A stretch of 64,000 nt of DNA from Streptomyces griseocarneus (GTDB lineage: Bacteria > Actinomycetota > Actinomycetes > Streptomycetales > Streptomycetaceae): the NCBI GenBank assembly GCA_003674045.1, contig PENC01000002.1, forward strand, positions 1-64,000, read 5' to 3'. Positions 48,963 through 57,879 of this stretch are shown here, in pieces. Position numbers and translations under genes: made by a program. Under the pieces are notes generated by a model. The model saw only the letters and a program-made list of their open reading frames with translations. It was not told the DNA's origin and made no database searches. Every line of letters begins with the position of its first letter. Positions within the stretch are counted from its first letter, which is position 1.

Positions 48963-49524
48963 GTTCTCTCCTGGATGATGGGGCGGAGGGCGCGATCCGT
49001 GACCTGTGATCCGGATCACGCATCGTAGAGGCAGGTCGCAGTATGCGACAGGGGGGAAGCCGCGGAATCCGGCGCGCGCCGTGGCGCGGGGCGACACCGG
49101 CCGCCCGCGGTGTCGTTGACCCTGGTGTGAGCGATGATCCGTTTTCTCCCCCGCCGCTCCCCGGCCGTCGGCCGTTCGGGATCGTCAGGTTGACGGCACC
49201 CATAGCGGCGGTGACGACCGGGCGTCCGGCCGCTGTTCCGCGGGCGGGCCGCTGGTACGGGCCGCGGGTTCCGCTGCCCCCGCTGAGCATCGACGGGCTG
49301 CGCGAACCGAGCCTGCCGCCGCCTCCCTGACATCCCGTCACGCGGCGTCGTGCGACCGACGGGACGCCGGTCCGTCCACGACGCCGAAATCCAGGCATCC
49401 AGATATTCGGACAGGAGTTCCGGATTTCATTGCCCGGCACCGGAGGTGGGCGCTAGCTTCACTCGTCATGTACCCGTCCGAGCGCGGAAGGCGCCCGGAG
49501 GTACTCGGACGATGTGGAGAACCC
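48963..49524. other. Intergenic region between symporter unit and subtilase
   Basis: About 560 bp. It should hold the symporter-unit promoter (ATCCGGATCACGCATC at about 49010-49025 suggests a CRP/FNR-like or other dyad) and the subtilase promoter. One plus-strand frame (49126-49330, GTG start, Pro-rich) is possible but has no recognisable domain and is not called. I see no RNA gene or mobile element. Confidence 0.4.
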
Positions 49525-51042
49525 ATGGCTCCTCTGCGCTCCAGACGCCGTCACGCCCTGCTGGCCGTTCCGGCCGGGCTCGCCCTCACCGCCTCGCTCG
49601 CCCTGCTGCCCGGAGCAACGGCTTCCGCGGCCCCGCAGGGCACTCCCCCGGCAAAGGCCGCCGCCACGGACGGGCCGCTGCTGTCGTACGTGGTCAACGC
49701 GACCGCCGACCGCGCCACGGTCGCCCGGGTGAAGAAGGCCGTCGCCGCGGCCGGCGGCAGTGTGGTGACCTCCTACGACCGCATAGGTGTCGTCGTCGCC
49801 CGCTCGGCGAACCCCGGCTTCGCGCAGGCGCTGCGCGCGGTGCCCGGCGTCCAGTCCGCGGGCGCCACCCGCACCGCGCCGATCACCTCGGCGGCCACCA
49901 CCGACTTCGGCCCGCCCGAGAAGGTGAAGCCGCCGGTGGCCGGCTCCCCGAGCGCGGCCCGCTCGCTCGCCTCGGGCAAGGAACCCCTGGAGGACCTCCA
50001 GTGGGACCTCCCGGCCATCAAGGCCGACGAGGCCGCGAAGATCAACCCGGGCAGCAGGAAGGTGACCGTCGGGGTCATCGACACGGGCGTGGACGACACC
50101 CACCCGGACCTCGCGCCCAACTTCTCGAAGAGCCAGTCCGCGAGCTGCGTCAGCGGCAAGGCCGACACGAGCCCCGGCGCCTGGCGGCCGGCGGACCCGG
50201 CGAAGGACTATCACGGCACCCATGTGGCGGGCACGATAGCCGCCGCCCGCAACGGCATCGGCGTCGCCGGTGTGGCGCCGAACGTCCGGCTCGCCGCCAT
50301 CAAGGTCTCGCAGCCGCGGACCAGCTCCTTCTACGCGGAGAGCGTCGTCTGCGCCTTCGTCTTCGCCGCCGATCACGGCATCGCGGTGACGAACAACAGC
50401 TATTACGTCGACCCGTGGATGTTCAACTGCGCGGACGACCCCGACCAGAAGGCCATAGCCGACTCCATAGGCCGCGCCACGAAGTACGCCGAGAGCAAGG
50501 GCGTCGTCAACGTCGCCTCGGCGGGCAACTCCAACTTCGACCTGGCGGCGAAGGAACTCACCGACACGGGCAGCCCCAACGACACCAAGCCGCCGCGGAC
50601 CCGCACGATAGACCCCTCCGTCTGCCTCGACGTCCCGGCCCAGCTGCCCGGCGTGATCACCGTCTCCGCGACCGGCGTCAAGTCCCAGAAGTCGTTCTAC
50701 TCCAACTACGGCCTGGGCCAGATCGACGTGGCGGCCCCCGGCGGCGACAACCGCCAGATACCGGACCTGCCCGCCAAGGACGGCCGCATCCTCTCCACCC
50801 TCCCCGGCGGCGACTACGGCTTCCTCCAGGGCACGTCGATGGCAGGCCCGCACGTGGCGGGCGTGGCAGCGCTCCTGAAGACCACGCACCCGCGCTCGAC
50901 GCCCCAGGAAATCCAGTGGATCCTCAAGGCCCAGGCCCACAATCCGGGTTGCGCCGGGGCGACGGGCTGCGCGGGGACGCAGCACGTGAACGGCTTCTTC
51001 GGCTACGGCATCGTGGACGCGTTGTCCGCTGTGCGGGACTGA
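49525..51042 (+). CDS. Secreted S8 subtilisin-like protease
   Basis: A 505-residue exported protease. The signal peptide has an Arg-rich start (MAPLRSRRRHALLAVPAG, Tat-like) and is cleaved near ASAAP. A propeptide (about 50-160) precedes the catalytic domain with Asp186 (GVIDTGVDDTHPDL), His230 (YHGTHVAGT), oxyanion Asn in SAGNSNF and Ser438 (QGTSMAGPHVAG). The ATG at 49525 follows GGAG. An ATG at 49468 lacks a ribosome binding site. Four to six Cys suggest disulfides. Function is likely nutrient release or processing of coat proteins. Confidence 0.93.
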   Translation: MAPLRSRRRHALLAVPAGLALTASLALLPGATASAAPQGTPPAKAAATDGPLLSYVVNATADRATVARVKKAVAAAGGSVVTSYDRIGVVVARSANPGFAQALRAVPGVQSAGATRTAPITSAATTDFGPPEKVKPPVAGSPSAARSLASGKEPLEDLQWDLPAIKADEAAKINPGSRKVTVGVIDTGVDDTHPDLAPNFSKSQSASCVSGKADTSPGAWRPADPAKDYHGTHVAGTIAAARNGIGVAGVAPNVRLAAIKVSQPRTSSFYAESVVCAFVFAADHGIAVTNNSYYVDPWMFNCADDPDQKAIADSIGRATKYAESKGVVNVASAGNSNFDLAAKELTDTGSPNDTKPPRTRTIDPSVCLDVPAQLPGVITVSATGVKSQKSFYSNYGLGQIDVAAPGGDNRQIPDLPAKDGRILSTLPGGDYGFLQGTSMAGPHVAGVAALLKTTHPRSTPQEIQWILKAQAHNPGCAGATGCAGTQHVNGFFGYGIVDALSAVRD

Positions 51043-51098
51043 CGCGACGGGGTGCCCCCTGGGCCCCGTTGGCGGGTGCACGTCGCCTGTGGTTGCTC

Positions 51099-51159
51099 GC
51101 GCAGTTCCCCGCGCCCCTGATCGCCTGCGGCGATTGAGGGGCGCGGGGAACTGCGCGAC
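51099..51159 (+). repeat. Dispersed intergenic repeat, copy 3, as an inverted pair
   Basis: A 19-bp inverted partial copy (51099-51117) faces a full copy (51138-51159), making a long perfect-armed hairpin with a 20-bp loop between the subtilase and alcohol-dehydrogenase genes, which converge. The flank CAAGCCCCCACCGGACCCGG is shared with copy 1. Confidence 0.85.
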
Positions 51160-51249
51160 AAGCCCCCACCGGACCCGGCGCCGCGCGCGGGGCGCAAGAG
51201 GCACCCCGGTAGGCGCAAAACGAGGTCCGGGCCGAGCCCAGCCGCAACG

Positions 51250-52308
51250 CTACGGCTTGATCAGAACCTTCAGCGCCGTCCGGTCCGCCATCGCGCCGTA
51301 CCCCGACGCCACCCCGTCCAGATCCACCGTCATGTCGAACACCGGCGACGGGTCGATCGTCCCGTCCAGCACGTCCGGGAGCAGCTCGGGGATGTAGGTG
51401 CGGACGGGCGCCACCCCGCCCCGTACCGCGATGTTGCGGTCGAACATCAGCCGGAGGTCCAGCGCGTTGCCGCTGCCGTGCGGGACGCCGACGTAGCCGA
51501 CGGCGCCGCCCGGCCGGGCGATGCGCAGGGCGGTGCTCATGGACTGCTCGGTGCCGACGGCCTCGATCACGGCGTGCGCGCCCTGACCACGCGTCAGCTC
51601 CTGTACCACGGCGACCGCGTCGTCCCCGCGCTCGGGGACGACGTCGGTGGCGCCGAACTTCCGCGCGACGGCGGCGCGCGCCTCGTGCCGTCCGAGCGCG
51701 ATGATCCGCTCGGCGCCGAGCCGCTTCGCGGCCAGCACCGCGCAGAGCCCGACCGCGCCGTCGCCGACGACGGCGACCGTGGCCCCGGGGCGTACGCCCG
51801 CGCCCAGCGCGGCGTGGTGGCCGGTGCCCATCACGTCGGAGAGGGTGAGGACGGCGTCCAGCAGCCGGCTGTCGCCGTCGTGGGTGTCGGGGGCCAGCTC
51901 CTCGGGGATGCGCACGAGTGTGGCGTCGGCGAACGGCACGCGTATCGCCTCGCCCTGGCCGCCGTCGGAGCCCGGGTCGCCCCAGAAGCCGCCGTGCTCG
52001 CACGAGGTGGTCAGGCCCTCGGCGCAGTAGTCGCACACGCCGTCGGACCACACGAAGGGCGCGACGACGAGCTGGCCCGGCTTGACCGAGGTCACCTCGG
52101 AGCCGGTCTCCATGACCATGCCGAGGAATTCGTGGCCGATGCGGCTGCCGGGCTCCACGGCCTTCTCGCCCCGGTAGGCCCACAGGTCGCTGCCGCAGAT
52201 GCAGGAGCGCATCACCCGCACGACGGCGTCGCCGGGCCGCTGGATACGGGGGTCCGGCACCTCCTCGACACGAATGTCGTACGGGGCGTGGATGGTCGTC
52301 GCGCGCAT
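51250..52308 (-). CDS. Zinc-dependent alcohol dehydrogenase (MDR family)
   Basis: A 352-residue medium-chain dehydrogenase/reductase. Features: catalytic zinc-binding CICGSDLW at about 36-43 and IGHEFLGMVMETG, a structural-zinc loop reduced to CDYCAEGLTTSCEHG, and the NAD(P) motif VAVVGDGAVGLCAVLAAKRLGAERIIALGRH. The Cys/His set indicates an active catalytic zinc. Substrate unknown. It stands alone, divergent only from its own 5' neighbour by direction. It converges on the subtilase through the inverted repeat. Confidence 0.9.
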   Translation of the reverse strand: MRATTIHAPYDIRVEEVPDPRIQRPGDAVVRVMRSCICGSDLWAYRGEKAVEPGSRIGHEFLGMVMETGSEVTSVKPGQLVVAPFVWSDGVCDYCAEGLTTSCEHGGFWGDPGSDGGQGEAIRVPFADATLVRIPEELAPDTHDGDSRLLDAVLTLSDVMGTGHHAALGAGVRPGATVAVVGDGAVGLCAVLAAKRLGAERIIALGRHEARAAVARKFGATDVVPERGDDAVAVVQELTRGQGAHAVIEAVGTEQSMSTALRIARPGGAVGYVGVPHGSGNALDLRLMFDRNIAVRGGVAPVRTYIPELLPDVLDGTIDPSPVFDMTVDLDGVASGYGAMADRTALKVLIKP

Positions 52309-52347
52309 GGTGCTGTCCTCTGTCGCTTGTCGCTCAAGCCGTCATGC

Positions 52348-53040
52348 TCATGAAGTCGTACGGACCTCACGGTACGCCTGCGCCCCACGCGCCCCGTCGG
52401 CCGGTGCCGCCCGCAGCAGCCCCTCCGCCAGCAGGAGTTGCGCCGCGAGATAGGTGAGCATGACCCAGAACTGGGGTGCGGGCGCCTGCGGCCAGTCGGC
52501 CAGGCCGCCGGCGATGAGGGTGTCGGACAGCAGGAACAGCGCCCCGCCCGCCGCGACCGGCAGCAGCGCCCGGGTCGCGCCGAGTGCCATCGCGGTCAGC
52601 AGCAGGCTGTAGAGGAGGACGGGGACGCGCAGCCGGTCCTCCAGGCCGGGCCACAGGAGCACCACCGCGACCAGCCAGGCCGCGCCGTACGCGGCGGCCA
52701 GGCCGTACGTCCGCGTGCCGCGCGGGCTGCCGTGCCGGGCGCACAGGACGAGGTAGCAGACGTGCCCGGCGGCGAAGCAGCCCATGCCGAGCAGGAAGGG
52801 GGTGTCACCGCCGACGCCCAGCAGGGTGTCGCCGCCGCACCCGCACAGCAGCGCGGCGGCCAGCAGCCGGGGGCCGCCGCGTACGAGGACGGCCGCGGCG
52901 AGCAGCGGCATCAGCACGGGCTTGGTGACCGGCGCGAGGGCCGAGCCCGCGAGCAGCGCGCCGAGGTGGACGCCGCAGACGGCGAGAAAGGCGAGCCGGA
53001 GCCCGCGGACGGCGCGGTCGCCCCTCATGCGCTCCCTCAT
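52348..53040 (-). CDS. YhhN/lysoplasmalogenase-family membrane protein
   Basis: A 230-residue protein with about eight transmembrane helices. The family pattern is recognised in PVTKPVLMPLLAAAV, GDTLLGVGGDTPFLLGMGCFAAGHVCYLVL and GGALFLLSDTLIAGG, as in YhhN/TMEM86 proteins that cleave the vinyl-ether bond of lysoplasmalogens. Whether this species makes plasmalogens is not known. The start is uncertain: ATGs at 53064, 53040 and 53028 are in frame, and 53040 has GAGGGG just upstream. It follows the sterol desaturase gene closely, suggesting one transcript. Confidence 0.85.
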   Translation of the reverse strand: MRERMRGDRAVRGLRLAFLAVCGVHLGALLAGSALAPVTKPVLMPLLAAAVLVRGGPRLLAAALLCGCGGDTLLGVGGDTPFLLGMGCFAAGHVCYLVLCARHGSPRGTRTYGLAAAYGAAWLVAVVLLWPGLEDRLRVPVLLYSLLLTAMALGATRALLPVAAGGALFLLSDTLIAGGLADWPQAPAPQFWVMLTYLAAQLLLAEGLLRAAPADGARGAQAYREVRTTS

Positions 53041-53047
53041 ACGCCCC

Positions 53048-53947
53048 TCACGCGGCCCGCTCATGGGCGGGGGCGGCCACGCCCGGAGGCTCTGCCTCCG
53101 GTGCCTCCGGCCGCACCGGCTGCCAGCCCGGCCCGCGGAACACCCGCCCCGCCCGTTCCCGCCAGTCGCGCGCCGCCCTCAGGTCGCGCAGGACGGCCGC
53201 GTACTCGTGGGTGGCCACGCGCAGCGGGTTGTAGGTGTGGATGTTCTTCGTCAGGCCGTAGACGGGGCGCTCGGTCTCGGGGACGAAGGTGCCGAAGAGG
53301 CGGTCCCAGACGATGAGGATGCCGCCGAAGTTCCGGTCGAGGTAGCCGCCCTGCGAAGCGTGGTGCACCCGGTGGTGGGAGGCCGTGTTGAGGACGTACT
53401 CGAAGGGCCGGGGCAGCTTGCGCACGCGCTCGGTGTGCACCCAGAACTGGTAGACGAGGTTCACCGACGCACAGAACGCGACCGCCGCCGGGTGCACGCC
53501 GAGCGCGATCATCGGCAGGTAGAACGGCCACACCGTGAGCGTGGTCCACGGCTGGCGCAGCGCGGTGGTGAGGTTGAACCGGCGGCTGGAGTGGTGCACG
53601 ACGTGGCACGCCCACAGGATGCGTACGACGTGGTGCCCGCGGTGGGACCAGTAGTAGAGGAAGTCCTGCGCGAGCAGCATCGGGAGCAGCGTCCACCAGT
53701 GCACGGGGACGCGCAGGGGCGTGAGCTCGTAGAGGGCCGTGTAGACGGCGACGATGGGGATCTTCCAGAGGGCGTCGAAAAACAGGCTTCCCACGCCCAT
53801 GGTGATGCTGGTGGCCGCGTCCTTCGTGCCGTACCCGGCATCCCCGGTCTCCTCCGCGCGGCGCAGCCGGTAGCTCGCCAACTCCACCGCGGTGAGCAGG
53901 ACGAAGGCGGGTACGGACCACAGCGTCACATCGGGAAGGTGCGGCAT
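53048..53947 (-). CDS. Sterol desaturase/fatty acid hydroxylase-family membrane protein
   Basis: A 299-residue di-iron membrane enzyme. The three His boxes are HRGHH (102-106), HVVHH (115-119) and HHRVHH (about 190-195), with further His in the family positions. Four or more transmembrane segments bracket them. Members hydroxylate or desaturate lipids, and this subgroup resembles alkylglycerol monooxygenase/sterol desaturase-like proteins. Together with the YhhN gene it may act on ether-lipid or sterol-like molecules. That link is inference from adjacency. Confidence 0.9.
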   Translation of the reverse strand: MPHLPDVTLWSVPAFVLLTAVELASYRLRRAEETGDAGYGTKDAATSITMGVGSLFFDALWKIPIVAVYTALYELTPLRVPVHWWTLLPMLLAQDFLYYWSHRGHHVVRILWACHVVHHSSRRFNLTTALRQPWTTLTVWPFYLPMIALGVHPAAVAFCASVNLVYQFWVHTERVRKLPRPFEYVLNTASHHRVHHASQGGYLDRNFGGILIVWDRLFGTFVPETERPVYGLTKNIHTYNPLRVATHEYAAVLRDLRAARDWRERAGRVFRGPGWQPVRPEAPEAEPPGVAAPAHERAA

Positions 53948-54144
53948 GGCGGCACCATAAAGGCGCCGACGGGCGTGCGGCTAGGGGTTGTTACCGTCGG
54001 GTACCGGCCAGTGTTACCGGAGGTCGCCCCGACGTGCCCGGCCATCCTTCCGGGTGACGCGGATCACTCGGCGGGCCCGGGAGCCGCGCCGCCCCCGCAC
54101 CGCACGGGCGGCGTTGTCAGCGGGGCCCCGTATTCTCTGTGACC

Positions 54145-55143
54145 ATGTCCGTAGACAGCACCACCGACGAATCGCCGACCCCGTGGCCGGCCGCCTACCC
54201 CGACGGGTACGCGGTCGTCGACGTGGAGACCACGGGCCTCGCCCGTGACGACCGGATAGTGTCGGCCGCCGTCTACCAACTGGACGCCCGCGGGCGGGTG
54301 GAGGACCGGTGGTACACGCTGGTCAACCCCCAGCGCGATCCCGGCCCGGTGTGGATCCACGGGCTCACGTCCGAGGTGCTGGCCGACGCGCCGCTCTTCC
54401 CCGACATCGCGGGCGAGCTGACGAAGCGGCTGGACGGGCGGGTGCTCGTCGCGCACAACGCGGCCTTCGACTGGTCGATGCTCGCCCGTGAGTACGCGCG
54501 GGCCGACGTCACCGCGCCCGTGCGGCAGCGGCTGTGCACCATCGCGCTCTCCAAGGAGCTGCGGCTGCCGCTGCCGAACCACAAGCTGGAGTCGCTCGCC
54601 GCGCACTACGGGGTGGTGCAGGAGCACGCCCACCACGCGCTCGACGACGCGCGGGTGCTGGCCGAGGCGTTCCGCCCGAGCCTGGAGCTGGCGGCGCAGA
54701 GCGGGCTGCGGCTGCCGCTGCTGGCCTGCCAGCCGCTGACGGAGTGGTCCGACACGCCCGCCGCGGGCTCGCCCTCCTTCGGCTACCGGCCGTCCTACCG
54801 GCCGGCGAGCGCGAGCTGGCGCCCCAGCCGCAAGCGTCAGCCGTGCCCGTACCCCAACCCCGGGCGGTACAAAGAGGGCGAACAGCTCATTCAGGGCATG
54901 CGGGTGGCGTTCTCCGGTGACACGTCGATCGACCGCGAGCTGCTGGAGGACCGCACCGTGGAGGCCGGCCTGCACGTGGCCACCAGCGTCTCCCGGCTCA
55001 CCAGCCTCCTGGTGACCAACGACCCCGGCTCCCCCACCTCCAAGTCCGACCGGGCGCGCTCCTACGGCACCCCGGTGATCGACGAGGCGGCCTTCATACA
55101 GCTGCTCTCGCACGTGCTTCCGGCGCAGCGCCGCGAGGGCTGA
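54145..55143 (+). CDS. DEDDh-type 3'-5' exonuclease with C-terminal BRCT-like region
   Basis: A 332-residue protein. The DnaQ-like exonuclease domain has VDVETTGLARDD (Exo I Asp-Glu), HNAAFDWSMLARE (Exo II Asp) and HHALDDARVLAEAF (Exo III His-Asp), complete catalytic residues. The C-terminus (GMRVAFSGDTSIDRELLEDRTVEAGLHVATSVSRLTSLLVTNDPG) resembles a BRCT domain, as in actinobacterial epsilon-like proteins. TATTCT ends 8 bp before the ATG and no ribosome binding site is present, so it is probably leaderless. It may proofread or repair DNA. Confidence 0.9.
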   Translation: MSVDSTTDESPTPWPAAYPDGYAVVDVETTGLARDDRIVSAAVYQLDARGRVEDRWYTLVNPQRDPGPVWIHGLTSEVLADAPLFPDIAGELTKRLDGRVLVAHNAAFDWSMLAREYARADVTAPVRQRLCTIALSKELRLPLPNHKLESLAAHYGVVQEHAHHALDDARVLAEAFRPSLELAAQSGLRLPLLACQPLTEWSDTPAAGSPSFGYRPSYRPASASWRPSRKRQPCPYPNPGRYKEGEQLIQGMRVAFSGDTSIDRELLEDRTVEAGLHVATSVSRLTSLLVTNDPGSPTSKSDRARSYGTPVIDEAAFIQLLSHVLPAQRREG

Positions 55144-55209
55144 GGCGCCCGGGCGGGCGGACGCTACCCGATGGCGAGGGGGCGGGCGGCGCCAGGTACC
55201 GTCACAAGG

Positions 55210-56061
55210 GTGTACCGCTTCCTGCTGACCCGGCAGTGGGTGATCCTCACGCTCGTGGGGCTCGCCCTCGTCCCGGTGATGATCAAACTGGGCTTCTGGC
55301 AGTTCCACCGCCACGAGAACCGGGTCGCGCACAACGACCTGGTGGCCCGCAACCTCACCGACTCCCCGGTGCCCGTCACCGAGCTGACCGGGCCCGGCCG
55401 GGCCGTCCGCGCCGACGACGTGTGGCGCGCGGTGACGGCGAGCGGTACGTACGACACCCGGGACGAGGTCGTCGTCCGCCAGCGGACCGACAAGGACGGG
55501 CAGCGCCAGGGCTACTACGTCCTCACCCCGCTGGTCATGGACGGCGGCCGGACCGTCCTCGTCAACCGCGGCTGGATCCCGGCGGACAACGACCTGACGA
55601 AGTTCCCGGCCGTCCCGGCCGCGCCCACCGGCAAGGTCACCGTCACCGGGCGGCTGAAGGCCGACGAGACCGGCTCCAGCGGCATCAAGGACACCAGGGG
55701 CCTGCCGCCCCGCCAGGTCATGCGCATCAACAGCGAGGCGCGGGCCGAGGCGCTGGGCCGTCCCGTGCTCGGCGGCTACATCGAGCTCACCGCCCCGGAC
55801 CCGGGCGACAAGGGCCCCCAGCTGGTGCCCGAGCCGGACCACGACAGCATCGGCCCGCACATGGCCTACGCCGTGCAGTGGTGGCTGTTCACCGCGTTCG
55901 TGCCCGTCGGCTGGGTGATCCTGGTCCGCCGGGAGTTCAAGGACCGCGCCGCCGCTGCCGCCAAGGCCGCCGCGGACACCGCTCCGGCGGACGGGGACGG
56001 GCCCGGGGGCGAGGACGAGGACGGGTCCGCGGTCGCCCGGACAGCCGCCGCCCCGGAGTAG
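55210..56061 (+). CDS. SURF1-family cytochrome oxidase assembly protein
   Basis: A 283-residue membrane protein. Two transmembrane helices (QWVILTLVGLALVPVMIKLGFWQFHRH and YAVQWWLFTAFVPVGWVILVRRE) enclose a periplasmic domain containing GYYVLTPLVMDGGRTVLVNRGWIPAD and PRQVMRINSEA. GFWQ and NRGW are SURF1 hallmarks. It helps assemble aa3-type cytochrome c oxidase. Start at GTG 55210, where the first helix region begins. TACCGT 8 bp upstream may make it leaderless. The C-terminus is an Ala/Glu-rich cytoplasmic tail. Confidence 0.9.
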   Translation: MYRFLLTRQWVILTLVGLALVPVMIKLGFWQFHRHENRVAHNDLVARNLTDSPVPVTELTGPGRAVRADDVWRAVTASGTYDTRDEVVVRQRTDKDGQRQGYYVLTPLVMDGGRTVLVNRGWIPADNDLTKFPAVPAAPTGKVTVTGRLKADETGSSGIKDTRGLPPRQVMRINSEARAEALGRPVLGGYIELTAPDPGDKGPQLVPEPDHDSIGPHMAYAVQWWLFTAFVPVGWVILVRREFKDRAAAAAKAAADTAPADGDGPGGEDEDGSAVARTAAAPE

Positions 56062-56090
56062 CTCCCCCGCGATCAGGGAAGACGCTCCGC

Positions 56091-57875
56091 GTGGCAGCAC
56101 GCATCGAGGACTACGCCCTGATCGGTGATCTCCAGACCGCCGGCCTGGTGGGCCGCGACGGCTCGGTCGACTGGTTGTGCCTGCCGCGTTTCGACTCTCC
56201 CGCGTGCTTCGCCACGCTCCTGGGCGACGAGGAGAACGGCCACTGGCGCATCGCCCCGGAGGGCGCCGGGGAGTGCGCCCGGCGTGGCTATCTGGAGGAC
56301 TCCCTCGTCCTGGAGACCGTGTGGGAGACCGACGACGGCACGGTCAAGGTCGTCGACTTCATGCCGCAGCGCGACCGGATGCCCGACGTCGTCCGGATCG
56401 TCGAGGGCGTCTCCGGCTCCGTCGCGATGCTCAGCGTGCTCCGGCTGCGCTTCGACTACGGGTGCGTCGTGCCGTGGGTGCGCCGATCCGGCGGCCACCG
56501 GGTGGCCGTCGCCGGGCCCGACTCGGTGTGGCTGCGCAGCGAGCCGCCGGTGCACACGTACGGCCGGGACTTCAGCACCCGCTCGGAGTTCACGGTCTCC
56601 GCCGGGGAGAAGGTCGCGTTCGTCCTGTCCTGGCACCCCTCGCACGAGCCCCGGCCGGAGCGGACCGACCCGTACGAGGCGCTGCGGAGCAGCCTGGCGG
56701 ACTGGCGGGAGTGGGCCGCCCGCTGCACGTACCGGGGCCCGCACCGCGCGGCCGTGCTGCGCTCGCTGATCACGCTGAAGGCCCTCACCTACGCGCCGAC
56801 CGGCGGCATCGTCGCCGCCCCCACCACCTCGCTGCCCGAGGAGATCGGCGGCGTGCGCAACTGGGACTACCGCTACTGCTGGCTGCGCGACTCCGCCCTC
56901 ACCCTCGGCGCCCTGCTCACCGCGGGCTACGCCGACGAGGCACGCGCCTGGCGCGACTGGCTGCTGCGCGCGGCCGCGGGCGACCCCGCCGACCTGCAGA
57001 TCATGTACGGGCTCGGGGGCGAGCGCAGGCTGCCCGAGGCCGAGCTGGCCTGGCTGCCGGGCTACGAGCGGTCCGCGCCCGTACGGATCGGCAACAACGC
57101 GGTCCGCCAGCTCCAGCTCGACGTGTACGGCGAGGTCATCGACTCGCTGCACACCACCCGGCGCTGGGGGCTGTCCGTCGAGCCGCATGCCTGGAACATC
57201 CAGCGCTGCCTGATGGAGTTCCTCCGCGAGCACTGGCGCGAGCCCGACCAGGGCCTGTGGGAGGTCCGGGGCCCGCGCCGCCACTTCGTCCACTCCAAGG
57301 TGATGGCCTGGGTGGCCGCGGACCGCTCCGTGCGCGCGCTGGAGGACGACCCCGAGCTCAAGGGCGACCTCGCGGGCTGGCGGGAGATGCGGGACGAGGT
57401 CCACCGCGAGGTGTGCGAGGAGGGCTACGACCCCGGGCGCCGCACCTTCACCCAGTCCTACGGCTCCCGCGAACTCGACGCGGCCACGCTCCTCATCCCC
57501 CGCGTGGGCTTCCTGCCGCCCGACGACCCCCGCGTCCTCGGCACCGTCGACGCGGTCCGCCGCGAGCTGACGCACGAGGGGCTCGTCCGCCGCTACAGCG
57601 TCGACGGCAGACCGGTCGACGGCCTGCCCGGCGGCGAGGGCGTCTTCCTCGTGTGCTCGTTCTGGCTCGCCGACGCCCTGCACCTGACGGGCCGCACCGA
57701 CGAGGCCCGGGAACTCTTCGCCCGGCTGCTGTCCCTGCGCAACGACGTCGGCCTGCTCGCGGAGGAGTACGACCCGCAGGCGCGCAGGCAACTGGGCAAC
57801 TTCCCGCAGGCGTTCAGCCACATCGGCCTGGTGGGCACGGCCCTGGCCCTCGCGGGGGACGGCAGGGCACACTGA
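56091..57875 (+). CDS. GH15-family glycoside hydrolase (glucoamylase/trehalase-like)
   Basis: A 594-residue cytoplasmic protein. The N-terminal beta-sandwich begins ARIEDYALIGDLQTAGLVGRDGSVDWLCLPRFDSPACFATLLG, the standard opening of this family. The C-terminal (alpha/alpha)6 barrel has EEIGGVRNWDYRYCWLRDSALTLGALL and GNNAVRQLQLDVYGEVIDSL. Members hydrolyse alpha-glucosides such as trehalose or maltodextrins. In actinobacteria the family includes trehalases. GTG start with AGGGAAG at a distance. It is followed by an SDR gene 4 bp later, so probably co-transcribed, and SURF1 lies 29 bp upstream. Confidence 0.92.
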   Translation: MAARIEDYALIGDLQTAGLVGRDGSVDWLCLPRFDSPACFATLLGDEENGHWRIAPEGAGECARRGYLEDSLVLETVWETDDGTVKVVDFMPQRDRMPDVVRIVEGVSGSVAMLSVLRLRFDYGCVVPWVRRSGGHRVAVAGPDSVWLRSEPPVHTYGRDFSTRSEFTVSAGEKVAFVLSWHPSHEPRPERTDPYEALRSSLADWREWAARCTYRGPHRAAVLRSLITLKALTYAPTGGIVAAPTTSLPEEIGGVRNWDYRYCWLRDSALTLGALLTAGYADEARAWRDWLLRAAAGDPADLQIMYGLGGERRLPEAELAWLPGYERSAPVRIGNNAVRQLQLDVYGEVIDSLHTTRRWGLSVEPHAWNIQRCLMEFLREHWREPDQGLWEVRGPRRHFVHSKVMAWVAADRSVRALEDDPELKGDLAGWREMRDEVHREVCEEGYDPGRRTFTQSYGSRELDAATLLIPRVGFLPPDDPRVLGTVDAVRRELTHEGLVRRYSVDGRPVDGLPGGEGVFLVCSFWLADALHLTGRTDEARELFARLLSLRNDVGLLAEEYDPQARRQLGNFPQAFSHIGLVGTALALAGDGRAH

Positions 57876-57879
57876 CTGT

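Noticed and set aside
49126..49330. Possible small Pro-rich plus-strand gene
   Set aside because: A GTG start is present but no ribosome binding site, domain or clear coding bias. Left as intergenic.
54064..56100. A 678-codon minus-strand frame opposite the exonuclease and SURF1 genes
   Set aside because: Composition is Arg/Gly/Val-rich without domains. The plus-strand genes have clear family motifs, so this is a shadow of their codon bias.
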